NCBI GenBank assembly: GCA_021229015.1
Contig: CM037778.1
Coordinates: forward strand, 19,351,214 to 19,415,213
DNA: 64,000 bases
Direction: 5' to 3'
Source: Solen grandis
Taxonomy: Eukaryota; Mollusca; Bivalvia; Adapedonta; Solenidae
Position numbers and translations under genes: made by a program. Positions 55,500 to 64,000 of this stretch are shown here, piece by piece (position 1 is the first letter of the stretch; every line of letters starts with the position of its first letter). Under the pieces are notes generated by a model. The model had not been told where the DNA came from and made no database searches. It saw only the letters and a list, made by a program, of their open reading frames with translations.

Positions 55500-58283
55500 T
55501 ACTGTCAGTATCGGTGTAAAGCAGTTGACAGCGTTCGCCATACTTACTCTTCATCTCGTTGTAGTAGAACTCGTACATAAGGTTCTTACTGAGGTCAAGA
55601 ACGCTCTTATATATACTGGGTGGTTTAGCACTAGTCGGCTTTTGTGGACCTGAATTGCTGCAAGGTCGTCTTTGAATATGTTTGCTCGGGCAAAGGATGG
55701 GCTAGCAATGAGTCGTCGGAGCTTGTCCTCCTCGTTTGCCCGGATAAGTTTGACACTGACCCTCTTGCGCAGGTTTTCCATAGTTTTACCAAAGACGCTG
55801 TTGTTCATTAGTTTGTACAGGTCCTTCTCAAAGTCGCTGTTGGCCTTCTTCCTGAGCTCAGTGTTCATCCTTATGTAGGGCTCCATCCAAAGTTTCTGCT
55901 CAAATCTGAGGGCACGGTTGATCTTTTTTAGGCGAAGGCCTAGAGACAGGTAAACCTGTAAATTCCAGTAGTGTAGCGCATAGCGGTCCTTGTTGCGGAA
56001 GTTCGGAAATAGCTTCTCAACCTCTGTTGCACCACCCCTAACGCTGATGAGGCTGTGCTGGTAATCGGACATTCACTGTTTTTGGACTACCATGCGCTCT
56101 GGTGCCAGAGGATATGGGTTGTGTGCATTGTGCAGCTCTTGTGGGTACTCCAGGTCCACCTCTAGGATATAGCCCACAGTATGGTCGACAGGGTGATCTG
56201 CAATGGACAGTTGTTCGCAATTTTCCACCTAGCGGAAACCGCTTGTTGGCAGGGGCTGGGACATGGCCCAACCATAGAGATTTTTCGCGTCAAGGTACAG
56301 TATGTGGCTATTCAGCTTTTCTGGGTTATATCCTTCCACTCTTCGGCTGTTGGCTTTGGCGTAGCTCTTGGACACCATGGATTTACCTCCTTGCATTCCC
56401 TTCTCGATGAACAGGTGTTGGTTGCAGTCTGTGAGCAACTCAAGCTCCACGCCGTCTTCTTGGGAAGGGCTCGTGTAGTAGTGCGCGGGGTCTAAGCCAT
56501 ACTGCCTTCGACAGGTTTTTCTGAAAGTTTCGAACACGTCTGCCAGCAGGAAAACGTCTGTGCGGTTATAGAGGTCATGGTAGTCCCCGAGGGTTTTACA
56601 CCTAAATGCCTTCCAGACTTTCTGAGCGTGGGCATAGTCCTCTTCGCTAATATGCTCATTGGAGAGTTTGCTGTAGAATGCCTCCTTTGGTGGGAGCCTT
56701 GTCTCTGCGAAGTGCTCCCAGGAGTCCATGTACGTGTAGGGGTACATGCCCTTGTGCATCAGCTCATGTTCGGGCTCATAGCGGGAAATTACTAGGAAAG
56801 CCTCTGGCTTGTTGGCGGTTACCAGTCTGTCGAGCGATGTCAGCAGGAACTGGGCGCTGTCGATGAAGCGAAGCTGGCCAAGGTCGAATGAGATGTATTT
56901 CTCTGTGTTGTTGGGTATGCAGCTTACCTTGCCCTCGACCTTTGAGATGGCCTGCATAAGCAGGTGGGAGTCGTAACCTCGCAGGTTGTGGAAGACCACT
57001 GGTATAGTGGTTGTCTTTGAGTTAAGTCGCAGCTTTAGGTTTCAGGCATTATGGGCTGCTCCTCTGTATTTCCCTGTGATATGACAATGGTCACGGACGG
57101 CGTCTCCCAAAAGCAGCTTTTCGCAAACGTGGCAGGTAGTTGCAGCATTGTAGGCTTGCAAGTCCTCCCGTGTCATCCTCATTTCCTTTGGGCAAGACAA
57201 CACATGCTTGATTTTGTGCTCCTCTTCCGGAAGGGCCTTTAGGAAATGTTCTGCCACATTGGGACCCTGGTATTCAACTGGCGGCTCTGTTTGGCCATCG
57301 TACCGCACCACGATGTAGCAGTAACTGCAAGCCTCATGCTTTTGCATTTTTTGAGTGTTGCTCTTTGTGAGGTAGAGCTCTGGGCCCTCAACCATGACGG
57401 TGAGCGCCTCAAAGTCAGCGTAGATGATATAAGGGGCCGGGAGCTGCTTGTGATGGTTCTGCAAGGTTAGCTTATTTTTACCCTCTTCGGGCATCTCCAC
57501 TCTGACGGCTGTTTGACCTATTCCCTGGCACTCTGGCTTGTGAGCTTCTAGCAGATCCTCTCTGGAGTAACCATGCAGGCAGCGCTCGCAGGAGTGCTTC
57601 TTCCCCCCATGTTTGCTCTCCGAATACAACAGATGGCTGAGATTTTTCACCCAGGCGTAGTGGAACTTACCAGCCTTCTCTCTGAGGAGCAGGTTTATTC
57701 TTGGTATCTCCTCTGGCTGCTTGCTGAGGTTGAGTACAGTGACTCCCTTGTCCCAGCCAAAGATGTTGATAGCCAAGTTGTTCTGCCACTCGACCTTATG
57801 GATTTGACAGATTGGTGTAGGAGTATCAATCCCTGTAGAGTCTAGGCCATCGGTGGGATACTTTGTAGGTATGTCCACTTTGTCCCTAGCTGGGAACAAT
57901 GCTGACCTGAGAGACCAGCGGAGGCAGTGGTTCTTCTTGTTTTTCACATTTACAACAGCCTTCTTGTTTTGTACCTATGCTGGTAGTGGGATATACGACC
58001 CTCCTCTTAATGGTTTATATCTGGCAAGGTCTAGCCAAAGGGTCATTACCTGCTCTACAACCCAGCCAGACCCTCTCTGGGTCCACTTCTCGAGCGTTTC
58101 TTGGATCCTTGGGAAAGCTTGGTTTAGGGCTTCTTCTATTTCACCCTCCTGCAGAATAGACTCCTGCTTATGACGCAGCACGGGTTCAGTATACTCTTCA
58201 ATACCATCTGGGTTGTCCTTCCAAAGCCTGACCTTTAGAGCAAGCTGAAATTTAACACCATTCAGAGCCCTGATCTCTTTTAC

Positions 58284-58709
58284 TTACTTGTTACGGATAA
58301 TGGGTTCCACTTCCTCAAGGAAAGCCCTATGGTCTGCACTCTGTCCTTGAGGCGCATCCATCTGCCAGCCTCTCAAGAATCTACCAAGGACCCACAGGGT
58401 CTTTCTAAAGACTAGTTTGTCTTCCTGCTTCACAGGTGCAAACAAACCCAGGAGCTCATCCTGATACTCTTGTACAGATCTCAAAGATTTTTGATGGGGA
58501 ATAGGGTCGAATTCTTTTTCCAAGGCCTTCCTCTTGGTAGCCTTCTTTGTGCGTGGAGGTTGGTATTTTCTGGGGTATAATGGATTTAGTAGGCGTTTCT
58601 TGATAGCCTCAAGAATGGGCTCATCCAAGATGTTTTTCACCACTTCATCTTGCATTTCTGCAAGTATCTCTTCAAAATACTCTTCGAGTAACTTGTTTGC
58701 AGTAGCCAT
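58284..58709 (-). CDS. 141-residue segment upstream of the polymerase in element B
   Basis: MATANKLLEEYFEEILAEMQ starts a mainly helical, charged protein with a basic stretch (RKYQPPRTKKATKRKALEK). It ends at a TAA that is in frame with the following polymerase sequence. It is either the polymerase's N-terminal domain, cut off by one stop, or a separate upstream gene. A has no clear counterpart. No domain is recognised. Confidence 0.5.
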   Translation of the reverse strand: MATANKLLEEYFEEILAEMQDEVVKNILDEPILEAIKKRLLNPLYPRKYQPPRTKKATKRKALEKEFDPIPHQKSLRSVQEYQDELLGLFAPVKQEDKLVFRKTLWVLGRFLRGWQMDAPQGQSADHRAFLEEVEPIIRNK

Positions 58710-58714
58710 GTCGA

Positions 58715-58925
58715 TGCATATACCATGTGCAGAATAATTCTCTAAATGAAAATTTCTGATATACCATGCGCAGAATAGCAGAATAATTCTCTGACTGAAA
58801 ATTTCTGATATACCATGTGCAGAATAAATCTCTAACTGAAATTTTCTGAAATACCATGTGCAGAATAAATCTCTAACCGAAAATTTTCTGATATACCATA
58901 TGCAGAATAATTCTCTAACTGAATT
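58715..58925 (-). repeat. Five tandem ~41-48-bp repeats upstream of the element B polymerase
   Basis: Copies of ATACCATGTGCAGAATAA followed by CTCTAACTGAAAATTTCTG, five in a row, lie between the ATG at 58709 and a TATA box. They lie in the leader or promoter and could bind a regulator, but slippage may explain them. Confidence 0.8.
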
Positions 58926-58926
58926 T

Positions 58927-58936
58927 TTTATATATA
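58927..58936 (-). promoter_or_regulatory. TATA box for the element B polymerase operon-like unit
   Basis: The minus strand reads GCCTATATATAAAAAATTC. This is a strong TATA element about 220 bp upstream of the ATG at 58709, oriented toward the polymerase. The GC-rich sequence just upstream fits a core promoter. Confidence 0.5.
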
Positions 58937-58939
58937 GGC

Positions 58940-59369
58940 GGCCTTACTAGAGGCCAATAAAGGGCATCCGCTGAATCCTTACACAGTCCTCGAGCTCGCA
59001 TAGGACAAGAGAGAATAACTTCTTGCTCTGGGCCTCTGCTCGGAGGAAGACGTACCTCGCACGGCTCGCGCCGCGCTTAACCCCACACAGATGGGTTTCG
59101 ATTTTGCACCGCGCCCACAAGAACGGCAGGGATGTGGCTCAGAATCTGGCTTACGGTGTAGTTGTGCCATGTGTATGCAACATAGCAGCCCTATAAACCG
59201 CCATCCGCATTGATCGACGCGCCCAACTACTAGCCACTCGCAGCGTCTATGTCCGATCATTTTGTTTTGTTATAATATGTGTAAACAAATATCTAACATA
59301 AAAATTATGCTACCCCTTTATGGCCCGCTCCGACTTTTGTTGGTCGAAATTTGCCAGTGGGGCGGCCAA
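58940..59369. other. Right interior of element B, no supported gene
   Basis: GC-rich at first (GCACGGCTCGCGCCGCGC), then mixed. The open frames lack motifs and have no counterpart in A. Confidence 0.4.
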
Positions 59370-59545
59370 CATCCACAAAAAATGCGCTATCGCACCGGGT
59401 ACACGCAGGCTGGGGCCTGCCGAGGGGATAGGGGCGGGCCCTGGCCGCCGACATTTGCGGTAGCTCCAGGAAAAATACGCTATAGTAATATCAAGTGTGA
59501 CTTTACATAGCAAGGTGGGCCAGAACCACCATCGTGTATACTACT
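59370..59545 (-). repeat. Right inverted terminal repeat of element B
   Basis: The reverse complement matches 46837-47010, ending ...CATCGTGTATACTACT. An extra CCA-type triplet and several substitutions distinguish it from the left copy. Confidence 0.85.
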
Positions 59546-59550
59546 AACGG
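59546..59550. repeat. Right 5-bp target-site duplication of element B (AACGG)
   Basis: Directly follows the terminal ACTACT and equals 46832-46836. Confidence 0.7.
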
Positions 59551-61366
59551 ACAAACGGAGCAACTGATAGAGTAATTCCAGTATACCCTTCAAACATTAA
59601 TTTGCAGGAGTTTTCTTTTAAGTTCTGACTATTGCTCCAGGAGAAGATTTTTAAAGTTCTTCTTAATTAAATAAATTTATATTGCTTGCAATAATAGATT
59701 TCTGCATGGATCGAGTTTATTTTTTGAAATATCCTATAAAGCAAATTGCTGATGACGTTCAACTCACAACGCACGACAAAGGACGTAGGATGATCACAGT
59801 AGTTCACGTTCAACACGTTGTGATCTAATTAGATAAGAAAATTATCTCAATATCTTAAAATATACAGAAAACAGGTTCAGTATATCCAGCTCTCCAGATA
59901 TTAAGACAAGAGGGTCATGGTGGCCCTTTAATGCTCACCAGAGTGCAATAAGCCTAACAGAGTACAATAAGCCTAAATAAAACAATTCAGGTCACCTTTT
60001 TTACCTGGTTAGCTTCAGCAGCATAGAGGAAACGAGCTGACCCCACATGGTGGAGCCTTAATTTTTAAGAGATAAACTTCTTTTGCAAGTATTGTGTTTA
60101 TTTGAACCTAATGAAACACTATTTTCTTACGAATGATTTCAAAGGAAAACGTTTTTTTTTCTGTTATTTATATATTTATTTATTTATTTATTTATTTATT
60201 TTATTGCATTTATTTATTTATTTTATTGTATTTATTTATTTTTAAGTGTTTACAGTGAAACTAGCCGACATCCTCGGAGCTAATTTTTTCTAAAATCATC
60301 TAAACTTTAGCATTTATGGTAGAGGGCCATGAAGTTACCCTTTATATCCAATGAAATTAAATTCTGACTATTGGTTAAATATAACAAATATTTTTTTTTT
60401 TTTCATAAAGGGTATATAAGAAAACAAGTCGACCCACCGGCGGCGTCATTTTTCAAGGTATTAACTTTGCTATAACATTTATGGTAGATGGCAAAGAGAT
60501 GACCATTTGTGCTTTATGAAATTAAATTCTTACCATTGGTTTTACAGTAGAAGATTTTGAAATAAAATTATGGTGATTGTTGTGGCAACCAGAGTTCTGC
60601 CTTGATCAAGTTAATTTTAGCAACTTTTGGGAAAGGTCATTAAAGGATCATTCATGCCAAATTTCATAAATTTCTTCCAGATAGTTTTAGATGTCTTTTA
60701 AGCAAACTGATGACCAAGCACGACACACGGTACATGATCAGAATAGCTTACCTTCAGCACGATGTGCTCTGGTAAGCTAAACACGAAATATTTTCAGAAT
60801 GACAGACAGGGACAAAACTATTAACTCGCAATTACTTTGTGGCAGGAAATATGTGAATGATTTTATCTCCTAATTACGTAAATAACCTAAAACTGAATCA
60901 TCTATAAATTATCTGTGTATTAAGTGCATACTTACTGAGCCTACTTGATGAAAGCAGAAAAAGCTCGTTTGTAATCTAGTTAAATACGACCGTCTTGTTA
61001 TTGTATTAATTCAAGGGTCATAACACTGAATATCTGACTGGTTATCATATGTGGCTAAGAAATAGATCCAGAATACATTATGGCCATGTTTGGCGAAAAT
61101 TTGGTCACATTTGTGAAATCAATTGCATGTACACTAACGATTTTGTAAGTCTTCATTAATTTAAGGACAATAATTCTAAGACCCGCCTACACACCCTCCG
61201 CAGGTAAATCCATAATACGTCTCGACAAACGTATAAAAAGGGAGTCTGTAAAACCGCCATTATCAAACAATTTAAATTAAACAAAACATCAAGGTAATAT
61301 TGCTTTGATGCTGTTGTATATATTAAAGAAAGACAGAGAAGAATGAAAGGATTAAACATCACATAC
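59551..61366. repeat. Intron sequence with dispersed repeats
   Basis: It contains a CAAGAGGGTCATGGTGGCCC-start repeat near 59906 and related CAACCAGAGTTCTGCCTTGA sequence near 60590. A (TTTA)n microsatellite lies at about 60165-60242. There are no genes. It forms the part of the inferred receptor intron right of element B. Confidence 0.6.
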
Positions 61367-61742
61367 CTGTTGTCTTACAAATTGAATTTTGTGCCGAGTT
61401 ACATTCACTAATGTAGCCTTTGGTGCATTTGTTGCACTTTGTACAGCTGCTGGAATTAGTATGGGATGAAAATGTCCCGTTAAGACAAGGCTCGCATTCA
61501 GTGTCCAGAAACTTGCTACAGTTATGCTTCATAAATTCTCCCGGAGGACACCCAGAGCATGATCTGCAGTGTGGTTCTTCGTCATGATAATAACTGTGGG
61601 CATCACATGACTCGCAGATTGTGTCTCTTTCCAATGAGCAGTTTTTTACTTTGACCAATCCTCTTGGGCAGTCACTGCAAACCAAACACTCAAAAGTTCC
61701 GTCTGCATATTGGAACACCTGTCTTCCTTTTGGACATTTTAA
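61367..61742 (-). CDS. TNF-receptor-like cysteine-rich exon
   Basis: A 376-nt exon with acceptor (TTTTTCAACACAG) and donor (AACAG then GTATGTG) encodes about 125 residues with three TNFR-type cysteine-rich domains. The spacing is CxxC...C as in KCPKGRQ, CLVCSDCPRG, CESC; then CRSCSGCPPGEF and CEPC; then CTKCNKCTKGYISEC and SIC. There are Asn glycosylation sequons (NCS, NGT). Such domains bind TNF-family ligands outside the cell. It ends in phase 1, compatible with the membrane exon at 45506-45663. Signal-peptide exons must lie further right, perhaps in or beyond the gap. Confidence 0.88.
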
Positions 61743-61895
61743 CTGTGTTGAAAAAGAAAAGAAACCATGTCATAATTAATGGAAATACACATCAGTGATC
61801 ATCTTATATATAACATATGTACTTCTAAGTTTGGCATAAAATGCTTTATCTTGGGTAGATTTCATTTTATAATCACAATCTCTATTATTTTTGTT

Positions 61896-61995
61896 NNNNN
61901 NNNNNNNNNNNNNNNNNNNNNNNNNNNNNNNNNNNNNNNNNNNNNNNNNNNNNNNNNNNNNNNNNNNNNNNNNNNNNNNNNNNNNNNNNNNNNNN
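61896..61995. other. Scaffold gap (100 N)
   Basis: Exactly 100 undetermined bases just upstream of the receptor exon, so the first exons may be missing. Confidence 0.95.
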
Positions 61996-63340
61996 AGGAG
62001 GAATATTTATGTGCTGAGGACTTTTGTCTGTGTGATATCTGTGTTATGATGCCATCCAATATGGAAAATGTATGTTGCAAATCGAGTGACTTGTTGTTGG
62101 AAATTTAGATTAACTTACGTGCATTACGGACCATACGGACTTTCACACCTTAGTTCTGAATGATTCTGTTTTAGAAGTTGCGTTCATTACCATTCTGGCA
62201 TACAAAGGTCATAGGACGAGGGCTCCAGACTCTCTCACTCACGAGTAAGAAAACAATAAAATGATCAAAGTTTAATCTTTTCATAAAATATTTTCATATA
62301 TCTGTGCTTTAAGTAATTATAATTACTTTTTGCCTTCCTGTTTCTTTTTGGGGGTAAAATTTCTCCACAACACACATAATTCCCTTCTATATTTCAATGT
62401 ATGTACGCAACCGGAAGTGTGTCTGTGACGTCACGATTGTTGTAAAAAAAGTCTCGCGAGACCACGAGACGTAAACAATGTCTGCGCCCATGTCTCGGAG
62501 CAAATTGGTGTAAATAGACGTCTTTAACTTGCAATTTCTTTCTTATTACGATTGATTCAATGAAATGAGTAATTAAATTGGTTTATTTACATCAATATCT
62601 TTCAATTAAAACCTAGTTGTTATCAGCCGAGCGTATTCCTTTAAACTGTTCTTCTCACCCGAAATGTCTTGTGTGTGAAGTAATTTTACTGAAATAGTGT
62701 ATTGATTTTGCCAAATAAGATTTGAGGTTGAAATTTAGTTCATTAATCCAAACGAGTTTGAAAGTGTTCTAAATTTGAAGCTTTTCTAAATCATAAAGAA
62801 TAGTATATTTGCAATCACAGAATTTGGTATTTATTTGAATTCTTGTATTGTACCAAGAAAGTTATCAAAGCAGCATCACTGAGGTGGTGATATACTTTGG
62901 TGAACTTTATTACATATAAATTCAAACATATAGAATATTTCATAATAGTCACACAAGTCATTGTCCAGTCTTATTATGTCTGTTTACCAGAAACAGTTTA
63001 CATTTTGAAGAAGCTACTATTTACTTATTCAACATTCAGTGATTGATTTCAGATAGTGTAGATAAGTACAGATTGTGTGACCTTTATTTCAGTTGAGTAA
63101 GGTTGGGAATTTGCTTTATAAGTTTGAAGTGATAAGGTGGTGCTCCCTTTAATTTTACATTTGTGTCTTTCATAGGTGCTTATTTCTTTTAAGCACTTAG
63201 CATATTTTACTCAAATGAATGTATTGTGTGTATGGAGTACCATGTTTGCCAAATTTATGTTTTAATAATATATTCTGATTTTGTTTTGAATTTCACTCTT
63301 GAATTACTTTGAGTGTGTGTTCATGTCACTTAGAGTAAAT
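61996..63340. other. Non-coding region containing a promoter-like cluster
   Basis: Apart from the motif cluster at 62411-62461 and a very short frame after it (MSAPMSRSKLV then stop), I see no gene. It could be the leader or LTR of the gag-bearing element. Confidence 0.4.
62411..62461 (+). promoter_or_regulatory. Promoter-like cluster: ETS site, CRE and TCTCGCGAGA palindrome
   Basis: Within 51 bases there are CCGGAAGTG (ETS-type), TGACGTCA at 62427-62434 (CRE) and TCTCGCGAGA at 62452-62461, three motifs typical of TATA-less housekeeping promoters in animals. A short ATG frame follows on the plus strand. The target gene may be the gag frame at 63341, an upstream exon of another gene, or, if bidirectional, the receptor gene on the minus strand. 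Confidence 0.55.
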
Positions 63341-63751
63341 ATGGCTCAGGCAGATACAACTGCTGAACTTCATGCTATTCAGGAAGCAGAATTGCAGTAC
63401 TTTGTAGAACAAGTACAGAGATCTGGTAGGTATAGTGTGACCCCATACCCTACAAGTACCCCCATGTCCAACAATGGTGCTAGGCGTTTTGTACATGACA
63501 CTCCTACACCTGTTAGGGAGTATGAGAGACAGAATTTGGTTCCTATTACAGAACCTGTTCCTCCACCAAGACCACCCCCTCCCTTTCTCCTTGCAGCATA
63601 TACATCTCAGTTTGAATCATCTTTTACTGCAACCCCTGCACGTATTCCTATATTACCGCAGTTTACAGGGGAAGGTAAGCCTAGAGAATGTGAATTCGAA
63701 GTCTGGAAATATGACCTTAATTGTCTTTTATGTGGTGGCCAAGGATCCTAA
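63341..63751 (+). pseudogene. Retroelement Gag N-terminal fragment
   Basis: About 136 residues from the ATG (MAQADTTAELHAIQEAEL): a helical start, a Pro-rich linker (PVPPPRPPPPF), then PILPQFTGEGKPRECEFEVW, the typical entry into the capsid part of Ty3/gypsy- or PNMA-like Gag proteins (F-G-E...W). The frame ends abruptly at 63749, where unrelated AT-rich repeat sequence begins, so the capsid, nucleocapsid and pol parts are absent. It is either a truncated insertion or an exon. Confidence 0.6.
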
Positions 63752-64000
63752 AAACCGATTTTTTACCGGTTTTTACTGATTTTGATCTCAATCGACCAGT
63801 TCAGATTTCAAAAAGTACCAAAAAAATCGGTCGAAAAAAAATCCATAATCCTCGTCTAAAACTTTCAAAATCGGTCCAAACGGTTCATAATAGTCTCTCT
63901 TACACACCAATTGACCTTCTTCTTGAATTTCCGGTGTGCCCTCGGGGCAGGTGTCAGTGGGGGTCAGGCAGGGACACCCGTCTAGGTCATTATTGGGCAG
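63752..64000. other. Repeat-like sequence replacing the rest of Gag
   Basis: It begins AAAACCGATTTTTTACCGG with internal copies of AATCGGTC and CGATTT. It is not coding and is probably an inserted repeat that cut the gag frame. Confidence 0.4.

Larger units (their letters stand above)
54340..58709 (-). pseudogene. Family B (protein-primed type) DNA polymerase, multiply broken
   Basis: Reading leftward: a 141-residue segment from the ATG at 58709 lies in the same frame as the polymerase N-terminus and is separated from it by one TAA at 58284. Then come RGSGWVVEQV, SYIPLP and a shift near 57975; CERC...H...C zinc cluster; exonuclease I ADFE; CHVCEK...DHCH cluster; a shift near 57030; exonuclease II NLRGYDSHL; exonuclease III TDVFLLADVFE; a small deletion at SPSQEDGVELELL; motif A LDAKNLYG near 56270-56300; motif B KLMNNSVFGKT near 55770-55820; motif C YTDTDS at 55501-55518. 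The 717-bp insertion comes next, followed by the C-terminus (TEDVSKDMADNADLYD, GKMKDECAGR, LRSEKHQIYGQHLNKI). All catalytic motifs can be recognised but the gene is dead. Confidence 0.88.
46837..59545. mobile_element. Element B: decayed Polinton/Maverick-type element, 12,709 bp
   Basis: Inverted ends starting AGTAGTATACACGATGG enclose homologues of most genes of element A in the same order, plus polymerase B on the minus strand. It is clearly richer in G+C than A. Almost every gene is damaged by stops, shifts, deletions or insertion, so it is an old, inactive copy. It lies on the same strand layout as A but carries a different integrase between the capsid module and the polymerase. It sits in an intron of a TNF-receptor-like gene. 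Confidence 0.9.

Noticed and set aside
59262..59513. Frames across the right end of element B
   Set aside because: They overlap the terminal repeat and host flank and have no homologue in A.

Overview
The window is animal nuclear DNA, most likely from a bivalve or a related lophotrochozoan. The evidence is spliced, phase-matched receptor exons, a NACHT-LRR gene of the kind expanded in molluscs, many dispersed repeats of a bivalve style (repeated CAAGAGGGCCATG starts, TGACCTTGACCTT tails, terminal hairpins), and two 100-N scaffold gaps. The species call is inference. Host genes are few. Most of the sequence is repeats and two large integrated virus-like elements.

Layout. 1-11795: a composite array of about 0.44-0.46 kb repeat units packed with TGACGTCA palindromes, with small hairpin arrays inside it. 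11796-11895: gap. 14717-19302 (minus): a large exon of a NACHT-LRR immune sensor whose LRR part is a 288-bp repeat copied seven times; a coiled-coil exon at about 26.7-27.0 kb may belong to the same gene. 20.0-26.4 kb: dispersed and tandem repeats, including a 1.5-kb pogo/Tigger-like element. 27700-41083: element A, a Polinton/Maverick-type element with target-site duplication, inverted terminal repeats, hairpin ends, capsid-module genes, polymerase and integrase. 41.1-45.2 kb: repeats and a decayed non-LTR reverse transcriptase. 45506-45663 and 61367-61742 (both minus): the transmembrane exon and the cysteine-rich exon of a TNF-receptor-like gene, phase-compatible and separated by an intron that holds element B. 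46837-59545: element B, a second, GC-richer and more decayed Polinton-type element. 62411-62461: a promoter-like motif cluster. 63341-63751: a truncated retroelement gag reading frame.

Elements A and B share a syntenic morphogenesis module: a membrane/coiled-coil protein, a C-terminally anchored virion protein, a coiled-coil double-membrane protein, a putative major capsid protein, an A32-type packaging ATPase and four small proteins. They also share a protein-primed type DNA polymerase B on the opposite strand. Their integrases are of different types and lie at different positions, so the integration module appears to have been exchanged. I see no adenovirus-like protease in either. In A the morphogenesis genes are largely open, while the polymerase has lost motif B and the integrase is frameshifted. 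In B nearly every gene is broken: one deletion removes two genes and truncates two more, the integrase has lost its catalytic core, the ATPase has lost part of its P-loop, and a 717-bp insertion splits the polymerase just after its YTDTDS motif. Several breaks in A fall in homopolymer runs and could be assembly errors.
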